DNA of 64,000 nt from an uncultured Elusimicrobiales bacterium (GTDB taxonomy: Bacteria > Elusimicrobiota > Elusimicrobia > Elusimicrobiales > Elusimicrobiaceae): NCBI GenBank assembly GCA_934662565.1, contig CAKUKI010000001.1:339470-403469 (forward strand). The letters are read 5' to 3'. Shown piece after piece: positions 33,431 to 41,120 of this stretch. The stretch's first letter is position 1, and every line of letters begins with the position of its first letter. The notes beneath the pieces were generated by a model. That model had not been told where the DNA came from and did no database searches. It saw only the letters and a program-made list of their open reading frames with translations. A program made the position numbers and the translations under genes.

Positions 33431-34507
33431 CTACAAATTCTCCTTGATGATAGCGGCAATTTTCCGCACCGAATCCAAACTTAAATCCGGATACAACGGC
33501 AAGCACGCCACCCGCAAGGCGATATCTTGCGCTATCGGACAGGGTTGCTTTTCCACATAAGGCAGCGTATTCAAACTGGGGTAAAAATAGCGGCGCGGAT
33601 AAATTTCCGCCCGATTTAACGCTTGGAATACACGCAGCAAGGCGGCTTCATCCTTAAACACTACCGGATAATACGCATAGTTATACTGTAAGCCTTCCTG
33701 CGGTTTTGGGCGGGTCACGCAGCCGGCCAGTTGGGCATCATACAAATCACAAATGGCTTTGCGTTTGGCTATAATTTCGGGCAAATACGGCAAAACCGCC
33801 AGCCCCATAGCGGCGTGAAATTCTGATTGTTTCCCGTTAATGCCCAACAAATAATGCTCGTCCCCAATATGCCCGAATTTTTTGATAAGCGCCAGTTTCT
33901 CGTTTACTTTACCGTCACGGACAATACAGGCGCCGCCCTCTACGGTATGAAAAAGTTTTGTGGCATGAAAAGAAAGGGTGGAAATATCCCCATAAGCCAC
34001 CAAGGCCTTGTTTTTATAGACGGAGCCGAACGCATGCGCCGCGTCGTAAATTACTTTTAAGTGGTGTTTTTGTGCAATTTGCGCAATTTGTTCCACCGCG
34101 CACGCATACCCAAACACATGCACCGGCATAATGGCTCTGGTTTTAGGGGTAATGGCACGCTCTATTTTGGCTGGGTCTATGGTAAAGTTATCCGGCTCTA
34201 TATCCACAAACACGGGCTTGCAACGCTGCCATAAAATGCTGGACGTTGTAGCCACATAAGAAAACGGCGTCGTAATGACTTCGCCGTCGCGGATATCCAA
34301 CGCTTCCAAAGCCAGTTGCAAGGCAATAGTACCGTTGGTCACATATTGGAAATGGGACACTTGCAAATACTTACACAAACTTTCCTCCAACCGGCACAGT
34401 AATGGGCCTTGGTTGGTAAGCTGTTCATTTAGATAAATTTGGGTAATCCATTTATTATAATCATCTTGCGGTGGCAAAAATGGTTTAGTCACAAAAATTT
34501 TTCCCAC
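33431..34507 (-). CDS. DegT/DnrJ/EryC1-family sugar aminotransferase
   Basis: The 358-residue PLP enzyme converts a keto sugar nucleotide to an amino sugar. The PLP lysine lies in SFHATKLFHTVEGG near residue 190, with VIYDAAHAFGS holding the Asp that contacts the pyridine nitrogen near 157, and TNGTIALQLAL near 58 for phosphate. The start is GTG at 34507 after AAAAGGGG. It is the first gene of the glycan operon, 72 nt past the start of its promoter. An amino sugar in the surface glycan is the direct prediction. Confidence 0.94.
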   Translation of the reverse strand: MGKIFVTKPFLPPQDDYNKWITQIYLNEQLTNQGPLLCRLEESLCKYLQVSHFQYVTNGTIALQLALEALDIRDGEVITTPFSYVATTSSILWQRCKPVFVDIEPDNFTIDPAKIERAITPKTRAIMPVHVFGYACAVEQIAQIAQKHHLKVIYDAAHAFGSVYKNKALVAYGDISTLSFHATKLFHTVEGGACIVRDGKVNEKLALIKKFGHIGDEHYLLGINGKQSEFHAAMGLAVLPYLPEIIAKRKAICDLYDAQLAGCVTRPKPQEGLQYNYAYYPVVFKDEAALLRVFQALNRAEIYPRRYFYPSLNTLPYVEKQPCPIAQDIALRVACLPLYPDLSLDSVRKIAAIIKENL

Positions 34508-34554
34508 AAAAACCCCTTTTATACATCCTTTTAACTCAATTTTTATTTAGAGAT

Positions 34555-34583
34555 ATTGTAAAAAAAAACACCATTAAAGTCAA
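34555..34583 (-). promoter_or_regulatory. Sigma-70 promoter of the glycan operon
   Basis: TTGACT (34583-34578) and TACAAT (34560-34555) on the minus strand are separated by exactly 17 nt. This is the best two-box promoter I see in the window. It leaves a leader of about 40 nt to the GTG at 34507. Confidence 0.8.
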
Positions 34584-34675
34584 GCCACGTTAAAGGCTAT
34601 AAAACCGACGGGAAACACCCCACCCGAAAGGCGGTTTTTTCCCCATTTTTGCCCATAAAAAAGGGGCACTTTTCC

Positions 34676-34705
34676 ACCAAAAAGCCAGCCTGTTGGGCTG
34701 GCTTT
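34676..34705 (-). terminator. Intrinsic terminator of lipoprotein gene 34768-35220
   Basis: AAAGCCAGCC (34681-34690) pairs fully with GGCTGGCTTT (34696-34705). On the minus strand it is followed by a T tract. Confidence 0.85.
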
Positions 34706-34767
34706 ATCAAAGGCAAGTTTCCGCGTACTGCAAGGGCATAGGTGCGACGCAAAAAACGCACGGCCGG

Positions 34768-35220
34768 TTAAGATTCTACGCTTACCTCGGTCTGTTTTTC
34801 TACCCGCTTTGTGTAGATGTTAAAAAGCAGTTTGAAACCGGTTAGATTATTGGCTTTTTTATCATAATCTAAAAGGGCTATATAAACAGATTCTTTCGCA
34901 TGATTTTTATAAATATCCACTTCACCCATTAAATTCGGGTCAGACGAAATCACCGCAATATAGCGCTGGGTGTCGTTAGGCTCCACGGAACACATATAGG
35001 TATGGTAAACGGCCTGAGCCTGTTGGGGCTGCCTACCGGCGGGAGCCAATTTGCATTGGGATAAATAAGGGAAAACTTTTTCAACCTGTGGGTTTGCCGA
35101 AAAATAATGGGTAAGAATTTGGGTTGCCGCTTGCGCATTGCTCAAATCCGGCTGGGGCCTATCGGCGTGGCACGCAACCAGCAGAAAACACGCACCAACG
35201 ATATAAAAAAACTTTTTCAT
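34768..35220 (-). CDS. Lipoprotein of unknown function
   Basis: I do not recognise this 150-residue protein. It has a clear lipoprotein signal (MKKFFYIVGACFLLVAC, lipid Cys17) and an AAGGAAAA ribosome site. The mature part has a segment CMCSVEPNDTQRYIAVIS-like (cysteines near VYHTYMCSVE) and strands LLDYDKKANNLTGFKLLFNIY. It stands alone with its own terminator downstream. Outer-membrane or periplasmic location follows from the lipobox. Confidence 0.75.
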   Translation of the reverse strand: MKKFFYIVGACFLLVACHADRPQPDLSNAQAATQILTHYFSANPQVEKVFPYLSQCKLAPAGRQPQQAQAVYHTYMCSVEPNDTQRYIAVISSDPNLMGEVDIYKNHAKESVYIALLDYDKKANNLTGFKLLFNIYTKRVEKQTEVSVES

Positions 35221-35295
35221 ACACTTTTCCTTATACATAAATTGCAAGAAAAGTACCCCAGCTTACACTAGGGCACTTTTTTGCAACAGAATGAT

Positions 35296-35448
35296 TTATT
35301 TGCCGCAGGGGGACACTAATTCGCTGATAGACAGCACGCCCAACAAATAGCTGTTGGTGCAAACTTTTTTCCCACCGACGGTACCGCGGGTACCCATGCA
35401 GGCGGCCATAAAAGCGCAAGCCATCATCAATAATACGATTTTTTTCAT
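35296..35448 (-). CDS. Small lipoprotein, possibly TRL-like
   Basis: The 50-residue frame from ATG 35448 has a ribosome site (GAGGTGAAA) and a lipobox (FMAAC, Cys17). The mature part is only about 33 residues: GTRGTVGGKKVCTNSYLLG then ISELVSPC. The Cys pair could form a disulfide. The KVCTNSYLLG stretch recalls TRL-like lipoproteins, a weak match. It lies 75 nt upstream of the next lipoprotein. Confidence 0.6.
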   Translation of the reverse strand: MKKIVLLMMACAFMAACMGTRGTVGGKKVCTNSYLLGVLSISELVSPCGK

Positions 35449-35874
35449 ACATTTCACCTCAGTATTGGTATAAAGGTAATTACATACCTTCGTTTTATTG
35501 TATATTTTTTTCACTTTTATAACAATTCATATAATTGCCGTATACCGGTTCTTTGCGCGCTTGCCCCGCCCCCCAAAAAGGGCCTGCTGGCAGCCGCGCG
35601 GCGGACGCGCTTTTAAGCCTGCTTTTACCACACGCAATTTATAAATCGGACGCCGCATACGCTTAAAAAGCCAACGCGGCGGTGCATTTGGAAGAATTAA
35701 GCGTGAGCCACAAAAAACCCTAACGCCGTATTTGGAAAATAACCCATAGAGCAAACAGGAAACTTGCTTATTGGCAAACTCCTACAGCTGCAAAAAACCA
35801 CGGGTTCATGCCCGTGGTTTTTGAATGGTTTTCTTCCGGTAAAACAAAATGCCCTGTTTTTGCGGATGAGGCAG
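35449..35874. other. Intergenic stretch, mostly without recognisable genes
   Basis: About 425 nt. The left end holds the promoter region of the small lipoprotein. The middle is GC-rich (around 35560-35660) and contains a 75-codon open frame on minus, with no family match and no ribosome site; I do not call it. A strong hairpin terminator is at 35791-35823. Confidence 0.6.
35791..35823. terminator. Bidirectional terminator downstream of the NlpE-like gene
   Basis: AAAACCACGGG (35794-35804) pairs with CCCGTGGTTTT (35811-35821). A and T runs flank both sides. Confidence 0.85.
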
Positions 35875-36354
35875 CTATTCGTTTACTTTTTTTAAGATGT
35901 AATACTGCGCCAGCTCCCCTTGCACCGGTTTTTTGTCTTGGTCCAGCAGGCGGGCGGTTTCTCCGTCCAGCTGATAGTAGCGCGGCAAATCCTGTTCTGC
36001 TTGCAATGTAATTACATCCCCTTGGCGCGTATAAGTGCCCAACTGGGTGAAAGACGCATCTCGCCCCAAATACGTTTCGTCTAGCGCAAAGCGGCCGTTT
36101 TCAAACAAAACAAGTGTGGTTTTTATACCCGCCGCATCTGCCGCCGGAAGGGTGCCTTCGTATTTGGTATATTTGGCGGTTTGTTCCGGCGCGGGCGCAG
36201 CTTCTTCCACCCGCACACCGGCTTTAGGACTCACCAAAGTGCCCGTCGGGTAAGATTCTACTACTTCCGTTTCCGGTTCCGGCGCGGGAGCCGTAGAAGT
36301 ACCGCACGCGCTCAATAAAATTCCTGCCGATAAAATGACAAAAGATTTATTCAT
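35875..36354 (-). CDS. NlpE-like lipoprotein without the CxxC motif
   Basis: A lipobox (LSAC, Cys17) starts a 159-residue lipoprotein. After a Pro/Glu-rich linker, residues about 62-130 match the NlpE N-terminal barrel: YEGTLPAADAAGIKTTLVL, then FALDETYLGR and LGTYTRQGDVITLQ. In NlpE the first segment normally reads LPCADC; here both cysteines are Ala. NlpE senses envelope stress in enterics, and the motif has been tied to copper and disulfide sensing. A simple lipocalin-like structural role may be all that remains. The ATG at 36354 follows AAGGAG; TGCTAAAAT lies at 36411-36403. Confidence 0.8.
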   Translation of the reverse strand: MNKSFVILSAGILLSACGTSTAPAPEPETEVVESYPTGTLVSPKAGVRVEEAAPAPEQTAKYTKYEGTLPAADAAGIKTTLVLFENGRFALDETYLGRDASFTQLGTYTRQGDVITLQAEQDLPRYYQLDGETARLLDQDKKPVQGELAQYYILKKVNE

Positions 36355-36518
36355 ATTCAAAAAACTCCTTTTTATTTATTGTACAAAAAAATGAACTAAT
36401 CCATTTTAGCACCTGTCAGAGGCGCGTATCAATCCTATTTTTGTACTATAATAGTGGAAACGGGCATTTACTGCGTGTTCGCCCTCTTATGATACGCCCG
36501 TTTGGGGAGGAATAATTC

Positions 36519-37007
36519 ATGAACAGTCAAAAAGAAATATCTATCCGCACGATTGAAACCCCCACAGAACAAGAACGCTACGAAACATATTATGTCTTTC
36601 GCCAGCAGGACAACCAGCAAATTTTGCCGTATTTTGCGGTGTTTTACCCCAACAAAGGCATTTTATTTGTTTCCAAAATACTGGGGCAGCTCTCTTTAAC
36701 CCCCAAAGAAATTGCCAACTCTGCCGCCTTAAAAGAACAGCTGGAACCCTTCGCCGAACAGGCATTCACCGAACACCCCGAAGAAATGATGCGTAAATGG
36801 ACGGCAGGCTTGCGGCTTACTAAAGATATGGACGGCGAAGAAGCCGTAAATTATGTTTTCTTGGATAGCCCGCTTACGCTACCTATCCCCATTACAAATG
36901 AGCTGGTAAAAGGCTTAAGCGGCAAAGTAATCCGCCAAAAAGCGTATGATATTGCCATTACATTTGACCAACTGTTTATGGCCATACACTCCGGCACACA
37001 GGAATAA
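36519..37007 (+). CDS. Conserved-looking protein of unknown function
   Basis: The 162-residue soluble protein has no signal peptide, membrane helix or motif I recognise. It contains alternating strands (ILPYFAVFYPNKGILFVSKIL) and a C-terminal helix (GKVIRQKAYDIAITFDQLF). A strong ribosome site (GGGGAGGAA) and a TATAAT box at 36447-36452 show it is expressed, with a leader of about 60 nt. It is monocistronic and ends at a long hairpin. Confidence 0.65.
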   Translation: MNSQKEISIRTIETPTEQERYETYYVFRQQDNQQILPYFAVFYPNKGILFVSKILGQLSLTPKEIANSAALKEQLEPFAEQAFTEHPEEMMRKWTAGLRLTKDMDGEEAVNYVFLDSPLTLPIPITNELVKGLSGKVIRQKAYDIAITFDQLFMAIHSGTQE

Positions 37008-37033
37008 GCGTTCTTTTGCGGCCAAAATACAAT

Positions 37034-37067
37034 AAACGGGAGGCTTCAAAAAACAAGCCTCCCGTTT
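37034..37067. terminator. Long hairpin after the 162-residue gene
   Basis: A 13-bp stem AAACGGGAGGCTT (37034-37046) pairs with AAGCCTCCCGTTT (37055-37067). The T tract is short on both sides. Confidence 0.75.
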
Positions 37068-37127
37068 CACGTGTGGTACTTTCCCATGGGGTACCTCCCC
37101 CTTTTTCCCTCGGATAGGAAATAAATT

Positions 37128-37886
37128 TTATAAATACAACAGTTTGAAACCAATGCTCACCCCCCAATCCTTTTGTTTCCAGTTTCCGCTGGCGTGAGTG
37201 CTCACATTGGCGTAAAAAGCGGTGCCTTCGTTTACCAAAGTGCCAACTTCCGCTTCCGGTGCAAATTCATGCTGCAAATCGTTTTCAAAATCTACATAAT
37301 AATAAAGCGTGGTTAAAACATACCACTGGGCCGGCGAGGTATACCCCACCGTCAGGCGCGGGCGGCCGTAATTAACCGTACTGCGCCCGCCGTCCCCCGC
37401 CAAACTTACATAGTGTTTATATTCCCCATGTATGTAAAACTGGTAAGGCAAATTAATCACCGCAAATACGGACGGACTTACTACCCATTTACCGGTGCCC
37501 AGTGCGTCTTTGGTGGCGGTAGGGAGCATGGTTTCCAACTTGGCCCCCACATCTATACCGCTATGCAACTTGCGTACCCCCGTGGCGGATAAACTAATAT
37601 CGCCTATCCCGTTGACGGAGTGCTCCGGCGTTTCAAAACGCAGCAGCGGCACTTCCGCCCCCCAGTTAAAACTTTCATTAATTACCCGATAGCTTTTTAA
37701 GGTCAACCCGCTGGTAGAAACCCCCTCTTTATTATCAATTACAGTCAGCGTCGGGTTTACTTCCAAAGTGGTGATGTTTTCCGTCGGCTTTACACCAAAA
37801 TGCCATGTATCTTGCAGCTGGGCAAATACCGGCCCGGCCCATAAAACGGCGGCTAATACCGCCAACATTGGTTTGGTTTTGTGCAT
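37128..37886 (-). CDS. Outer-membrane beta-barrel, MetA-pathway-like
   Basis: A signal peptide (cleavage near VFAQ, residue 22) precedes about 230 residues of alternating aromatic beta strands, ending in the aromatic-poor GFKLLYL. GIGDISLSATGVRKL and KLETMLPTATKDALGTG recall the family named after the MetA pathway of phenol degradation, which are outer-membrane barrels or transporters of unclear substrate. It is monocistronic and lies between two converging hairpins. A small-molecule channel is the best guess. Confidence 0.72.
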   Translation of the reverse strand: MHKTKPMLAVLAAVLWAGPVFAQLQDTWHFGVKPTENITTLEVNPTLTVIDNKEGVSTSGLTLKSYRVINESFNWGAEVPLLRFETPEHSVNGIGDISLSATGVRKLHSGIDVGAKLETMLPTATKDALGTGKWVVSPSVFAVINLPYQFYIHGEYKHYVSLAGDGGRSTVNYGRPRLTVGYTSPAQWYVLTTLYYYVDFENDLQHEFAPEAEVGTLVNEGTAFYANVSTHASGNWKQKDWGVSIGFKLLYL

Positions 37887-37970
37887 TTACTTCCCCCTTT
37901 TTTACAGTTTACTACTTTTATATTACAATTCAAGGGCTTATTCTTTCTTACGCGCCGGAAAGCATTTTTT

Positions 37971-37979
37971 TGCTACAAT
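37971..37979 (+). promoter_or_regulatory. Extended -10 promoter of the nagZ-like gene
   Basis: TGCTACAAT, hexamer at 37974-37979. It leaves about 20 nt of leader, which carries a full AAGGAGG ribosome site at 37990. This contrasts with the leaderless promoters in the window. Confidence 0.65.
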
Positions 37980-38003
37980 AACCGCATATAAGGAGGATTT
38001 TTT

Positions 38004-39620
38004 ATGAAAATAAGCGGTTTTTTAATGGCCTTGTTTTTGGCGCCCACGCTGGCGGCTGGGCCCCTTCCAATAGAAGATTTAACGCCCGAAGAACTAATCG
38101 GACAAACGCTGGTAGTACGCATAGATGCCGGCCAACAGGCCCCTTATGAACAAGCCATAAAAAGCGGCCTTATCGGCACGGTGCTGATTAAAGGCGGGCT
38201 AACCGGACAGGAAAATCCCTCCGCCAAACGCGCCGCAACCTTGCAAACCATCCGCCAACTGCGCCAATGGGAAAAAGAATCCCGCCACCAAATTCCGCTT
38301 TTAATTGCGTTTGATTACGAATCCGGCTCTGTCATTTCCCCCTTATTTTTAGGTATGAAGCGCCTGCCGTCCAATATGCTTTTGGGTGCGGGGCAAAGCC
38401 AAAAAACGGTGCGGGCCGTCTATGCCGCGGCGGCGGACGAAATACGCGCCATGGGCGGGCAAATTAATTTTGCGCCGGATTTGGACGTAAACACCAATCC
38501 CCATAACCCCATTATCGGCACGCGCTCTTTTGGGGCGTGGCCGCAAGGCGTGGCGCAAAATGCGCAAGCAGCCGTAAACGGCTTACAGGAGCGGCGGGTG
38601 GCCGCGTTTGCCAAACACTTCCCCGGCCATGGGGATACGGCGGTGGATTCCCACACCGGCTCTCCGGTGACGGATTTGCCGCTCAAAGAATTAATGGAAC
38701 AGCATATTGCGCCTTTCCGCGCCGCCATAGATGCGGGCATTTGGGGCATTATGTCTTCCCACGTTATTTATCCGGCCTTGGATAAAGAACACCCCGCCAC
38801 CTTTTCCCGCCGCATTTTAACGGACCTTTTGCGCGGGGAGTTAGGCTTTGAGGGCGTAATAGCCACCGACAGTTTGGATATGGAAGGCGCCAAACGCGCC
38901 AACGGCACCCCGCAAGCCGTACTGGAAGCCTACCAAGCCGGTGCGGATATGCCGCTTATCGGCAAAGATTTGCCGTACGATACTATTGCTTTTGTCAAAG
39001 CCCAATATGGCAAAACGCTCACCCCGCAACGCCTGAAACAAAGTGCCCAGCGGGTGTGGGAACTCAAACAAAAAACAGGTTTATTTACGCCGCAAGCTAA
39101 ACCCAAAAAACATACGGATTTTGAAAAATCCGCCTTGCAAGCGGCGCGCCTTGGGGTCACGCTGGTAAAAGGCAAACCGTTTGCCAAGCGCCCGCAAAGC
39201 GTATGTGCGGTATTTTTTACGGAGCCGGCGTTGGAATATATGCTGCCTGAGTTTACCAAAACCTTGGAAAATGCCTCCCTAAAAACCCAAAGCGTATTTG
39301 TGCCTATGGCACCGGAGCCGGAAGAACTATCCGCCGCACAGGCATGCGCTAAAGAACAGGAGTTGCTTGTCATAGGCTCGTACCAAAAATACGGCACGCC
39401 GGACGCCGCCCAACAGCAAATTATTAATACGCTACTAAAAGAAAATCCGGACGCGGTATTTATATCCCTTTTAAGCCCGTATGATTTGGCTTTTTATCCG
39501 CAAGCCAAAACGGCACTGGCGCTTTACGGCCCCACCCCGCAAACCTTACGCACGGCGGCGGAAATTCTGCTGGGCAAGCGCAAACCCAAGGGAAAACTGA
39601 CCCCCGCCTTACGCAATTAA
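38004..39620 (+). CDS. nagZ: Family 3 beta-N-acetylhexosaminidase, exported
   Basis: The 538-residue enzyme has a signal peptide (MKISGFLMALFLAPTLA) and a GH3 TIM barrel. KHFPGHG (204-210) and the Asp215-Ser-His217 dyad mark the NagZ subgroup; Asp289 in GVIATDS is the nucleophile. NagZ removes N-acetylglucosamine from peptidoglycan fragments. Enterobacterial NagZ is cytoplasmic, but here it is exported, as in Gram-positives and some others. A C-terminal domain of about 180 residues follows the barrel. The next gene is also a glycoside hydrolase. Confidence 0.9.
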   Translation: MKISGFLMALFLAPTLAAGPLPIEDLTPEELIGQTLVVRIDAGQQAPYEQAIKSGLIGTVLIKGGLTGQENPSAKRAATLQTIRQLRQWEKESRHQIPLLIAFDYESGSVISPLFLGMKRLPSNMLLGAGQSQKTVRAVYAAAADEIRAMGGQINFAPDLDVNTNPHNPIIGTRSFGAWPQGVAQNAQAAVNGLQERRVAAFAKHFPGHGDTAVDSHTGSPVTDLPLKELMEQHIAPFRAAIDAGIWGIMSSHVIYPALDKEHPATFSRRILTDLLRGELGFEGVIATDSLDMEGAKRANGTPQAVLEAYQAGADMPLIGKDLPYDTIAFVKAQYGKTLTPQRLKQSAQRVWELKQKTGLFTPQAKPKKHTDFEKSALQAARLGVTLVKGKPFAKRPQSVCAVFFTEPALEYMLPEFTKTLENASLKTQSVFVPMAPEPEELSAAQACAKEQELLVIGSYQKYGTPDAAQQQIINTLLKENPDAVFISLLSPYDLAFYPQAKTALALYGPTPQTLRTAAEILLGKRKPKGKLTPALRN

Positions 39621-39631
39621 CGCTCTTTTAT

Positions 39632-39665
39632 AAACGCCCCTTTACGGGGGCGTTTGTTTGTTTTC
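39632..39665 (+). terminator. Terminator after nagZ
   Basis: AAACGCCCC (39632-39640) pairs with GGGGCGTTT (39647-39655), then GTTTGTTTT. The promoter for the next gene lies directly after it. Confidence 0.8.
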
Positions 39666-39677
39666 CCCACAAATTGA

Positions 39678-39689
39678 TAAACTAACAGT
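39678..39689 (+). promoter_or_regulatory. -10 box of the GHL10 gene, probably leaderless
   Basis: TGATAAACT, hexamer TAAACT at 39678-39683, ends 6 nt before ATG 39690. No ribosome site intervenes. Confidence 0.55.
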
Positions 39690-41024
39690 ATGCGTAAATT
39701 ATTCCCCTTTTTTATTTTGGTTTTTTTGGCGGCCGCGTGCGCGGTTCCGTCTGCCCGCAAAACGGGCCCCGCTCCGCTGACGGATACTATCCAACAACAG
39801 GCGGCAAAACCCGCTGAACCCCACCGCAAGGCTCCGCCCAAACCGGCCCGAAAGCCGCAACAAGCGGCCTTAAAAGCTCCGTCTGTTTTAGACGAGCCGG
39901 ACACCCGCTACAAAGCTATGCCGCTGCCGAAAGAAATGCGCGGGGTTTGGATAGCCAGCGTGGAAAATATGGATTGGCCCTCTAAACCTGCACTGCCGCC
40001 TGCGGCCCAACAAAAAGAATTTACCGATTTATTGGATTTACTCAAACAGTTAAATTTTAATACCGTCATTGTGCAAGTGCGTCCGGCGGCCGATACCTTT
40101 TGGCCCTCCCGCCAAGAGCCGTGGAGCTACTATTTAACCGGACAGCAAGGTAAGTCCCCCCAATATGACCCGCTGGCTTTTATGATAAAAGAAGCCCACA
40201 AGCGCGGGCTTGCGTTTCACGCATGGTTTAACCCGTTCCGCGTGCAAAATGTTTCCAAAGCCGCCCTATCTGCAAACCACCCCATAAAAAAACATCCCGA
40301 TTGGCTGGTGTCTTATGGGGGGCGCAAATACTACAATCCGGCGGTTGCCGCGGCGCGCCGCCATAGCATAAACGTAATTGCCGAAGTGGCCGAAAAATAC
40401 GATGTGGACGGCATCCACTTAGACGATTATTTTTACCCGTATCCCGTTAAAAAGAACGGCAAAACCGTGCCATGGCCGGATGCGGAACTTTACAAAAAAT
40501 ACGGCAACGGCCAACCGTTAGCCGCGTGGCGGCGCAGTAATGTGAATACGTTTGTGCATGATTTACACCAACGCCTCAAAGCCACCAAGCCGGAACTGCC
40601 GCTGGGGATTAGCCCTTTTGGCGTGTGGCGCAACCAGTCCAAAGACCCGACAGGCTCCCCCACGCGCGCGTTTTCCGCCTATGACGACGGCCTATATGCC
40701 GATTCCCGCCTATGGATTGAACAAGGCTGGATTGATTATGTAGTGCCACAGTTGTATTGGCACTTTGGGCACCGCGTGGCCCCATACGGGGTTCTGCTCA
40801 AGTGGTGGAATAAAGAAATAGAGCGCAACCCACAAGTTAAGTTGTATATTGGGTTGGGGACCTACAAACATGGGAACGAATGGAAAGACCCCGCCGAATT
40901 AGACAAGCAGATGACGGAGCTGAAAAAATATAAAAATGTAGCCGGAGCCGTACACTTTAGCGCCATACGCATTAAAAATAACCAAGGGCAAGTGCAAAAA
41001 ACGCTCCAAAAACACTATAAATAA
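39690..41024 (+). CDS. GHL10-type glycoside hydrolase lipoprotein
   Basis: A lipoprotein signal (FLAAAC, Cys17) and a Pro/Lys linker precede a TIM-barrel enzyme of the GHL10 (formerly DUF187) family. Diagnostic stretches are MRGVWIASVENMDWPS, NTVIVQVRPAADTFWPS, FHAWFNPFRV and DGIHLDDYFYP. Family members cleave glycans, and related proteins act on peptidoglycan or surface polymers at the envelope. It follows the nagZ-like gene on the same strand with its own promoter. Both may serve wall turnover. Confidence 0.9.
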   Translation: MRKLFPFFILVFLAAACAVPSARKTGPAPLTDTIQQQAAKPAEPHRKAPPKPARKPQQAALKAPSVLDEPDTRYKAMPLPKEMRGVWIASVENMDWPSKPALPPAAQQKEFTDLLDLLKQLNFNTVIVQVRPAADTFWPSRQEPWSYYLTGQQGKSPQYDPLAFMIKEAHKRGLAFHAWFNPFRVQNVSKAALSANHPIKKHPDWLVSYGGRKYYNPAVAAARRHSINVIAEVAEKYDVDGIHLDDYFYPYPVKKNGKTVPWPDAELYKKYGNGQPLAAWRRSNVNTFVHDLHQRLKATKPELPLGISPFGVWRNQSKDPTGSPTRAFSAYDDGLYADSRLWIEQGWIDYVVPQLYWHFGHRVAPYGVLLKWWNKEIERNPQVKLYIGLGTYKHGNEWKDPAELDKQMTELKKYKNVAGAVHFSAIRIKNNQGQVQKTLQKHYK

Positions 41025-41061
41025 AAAGGGGTTAAGCACAGGGCCTTTTACTAAACGGTAC

Positions 41062-41095
41062 AAAAAACCGGACTTTTCTAAAAGTCCGGTTTTTT
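41062..41095. terminator. Bidirectional terminator between GHL10 and the helical-protein genes
   Basis: AAAAAACCGGACTTT pairs with AAAGTCCGGTTTTTT (15 bp, small loop). T tracts on both strands serve the two converging genes. Confidence 0.93.
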
Positions 41096-41120
41096 AGATG
41101 CTTATAAAAAACACACTATA

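Noticed and set aside
33238..33459. Longer start for the acyltransferase remnant
   Set aside because: The added residues overlap the aminotransferase end and lack family character; the ATG at 33429 has a proper ribosome site.
35527..35754. 75-codon minus-strand frame between lipoprotein genes
   Set aside because: Odd Arg/Pro/Gly composition, no ribosome site, and no family match. It is probably a chance frame in GC-rich DNA.
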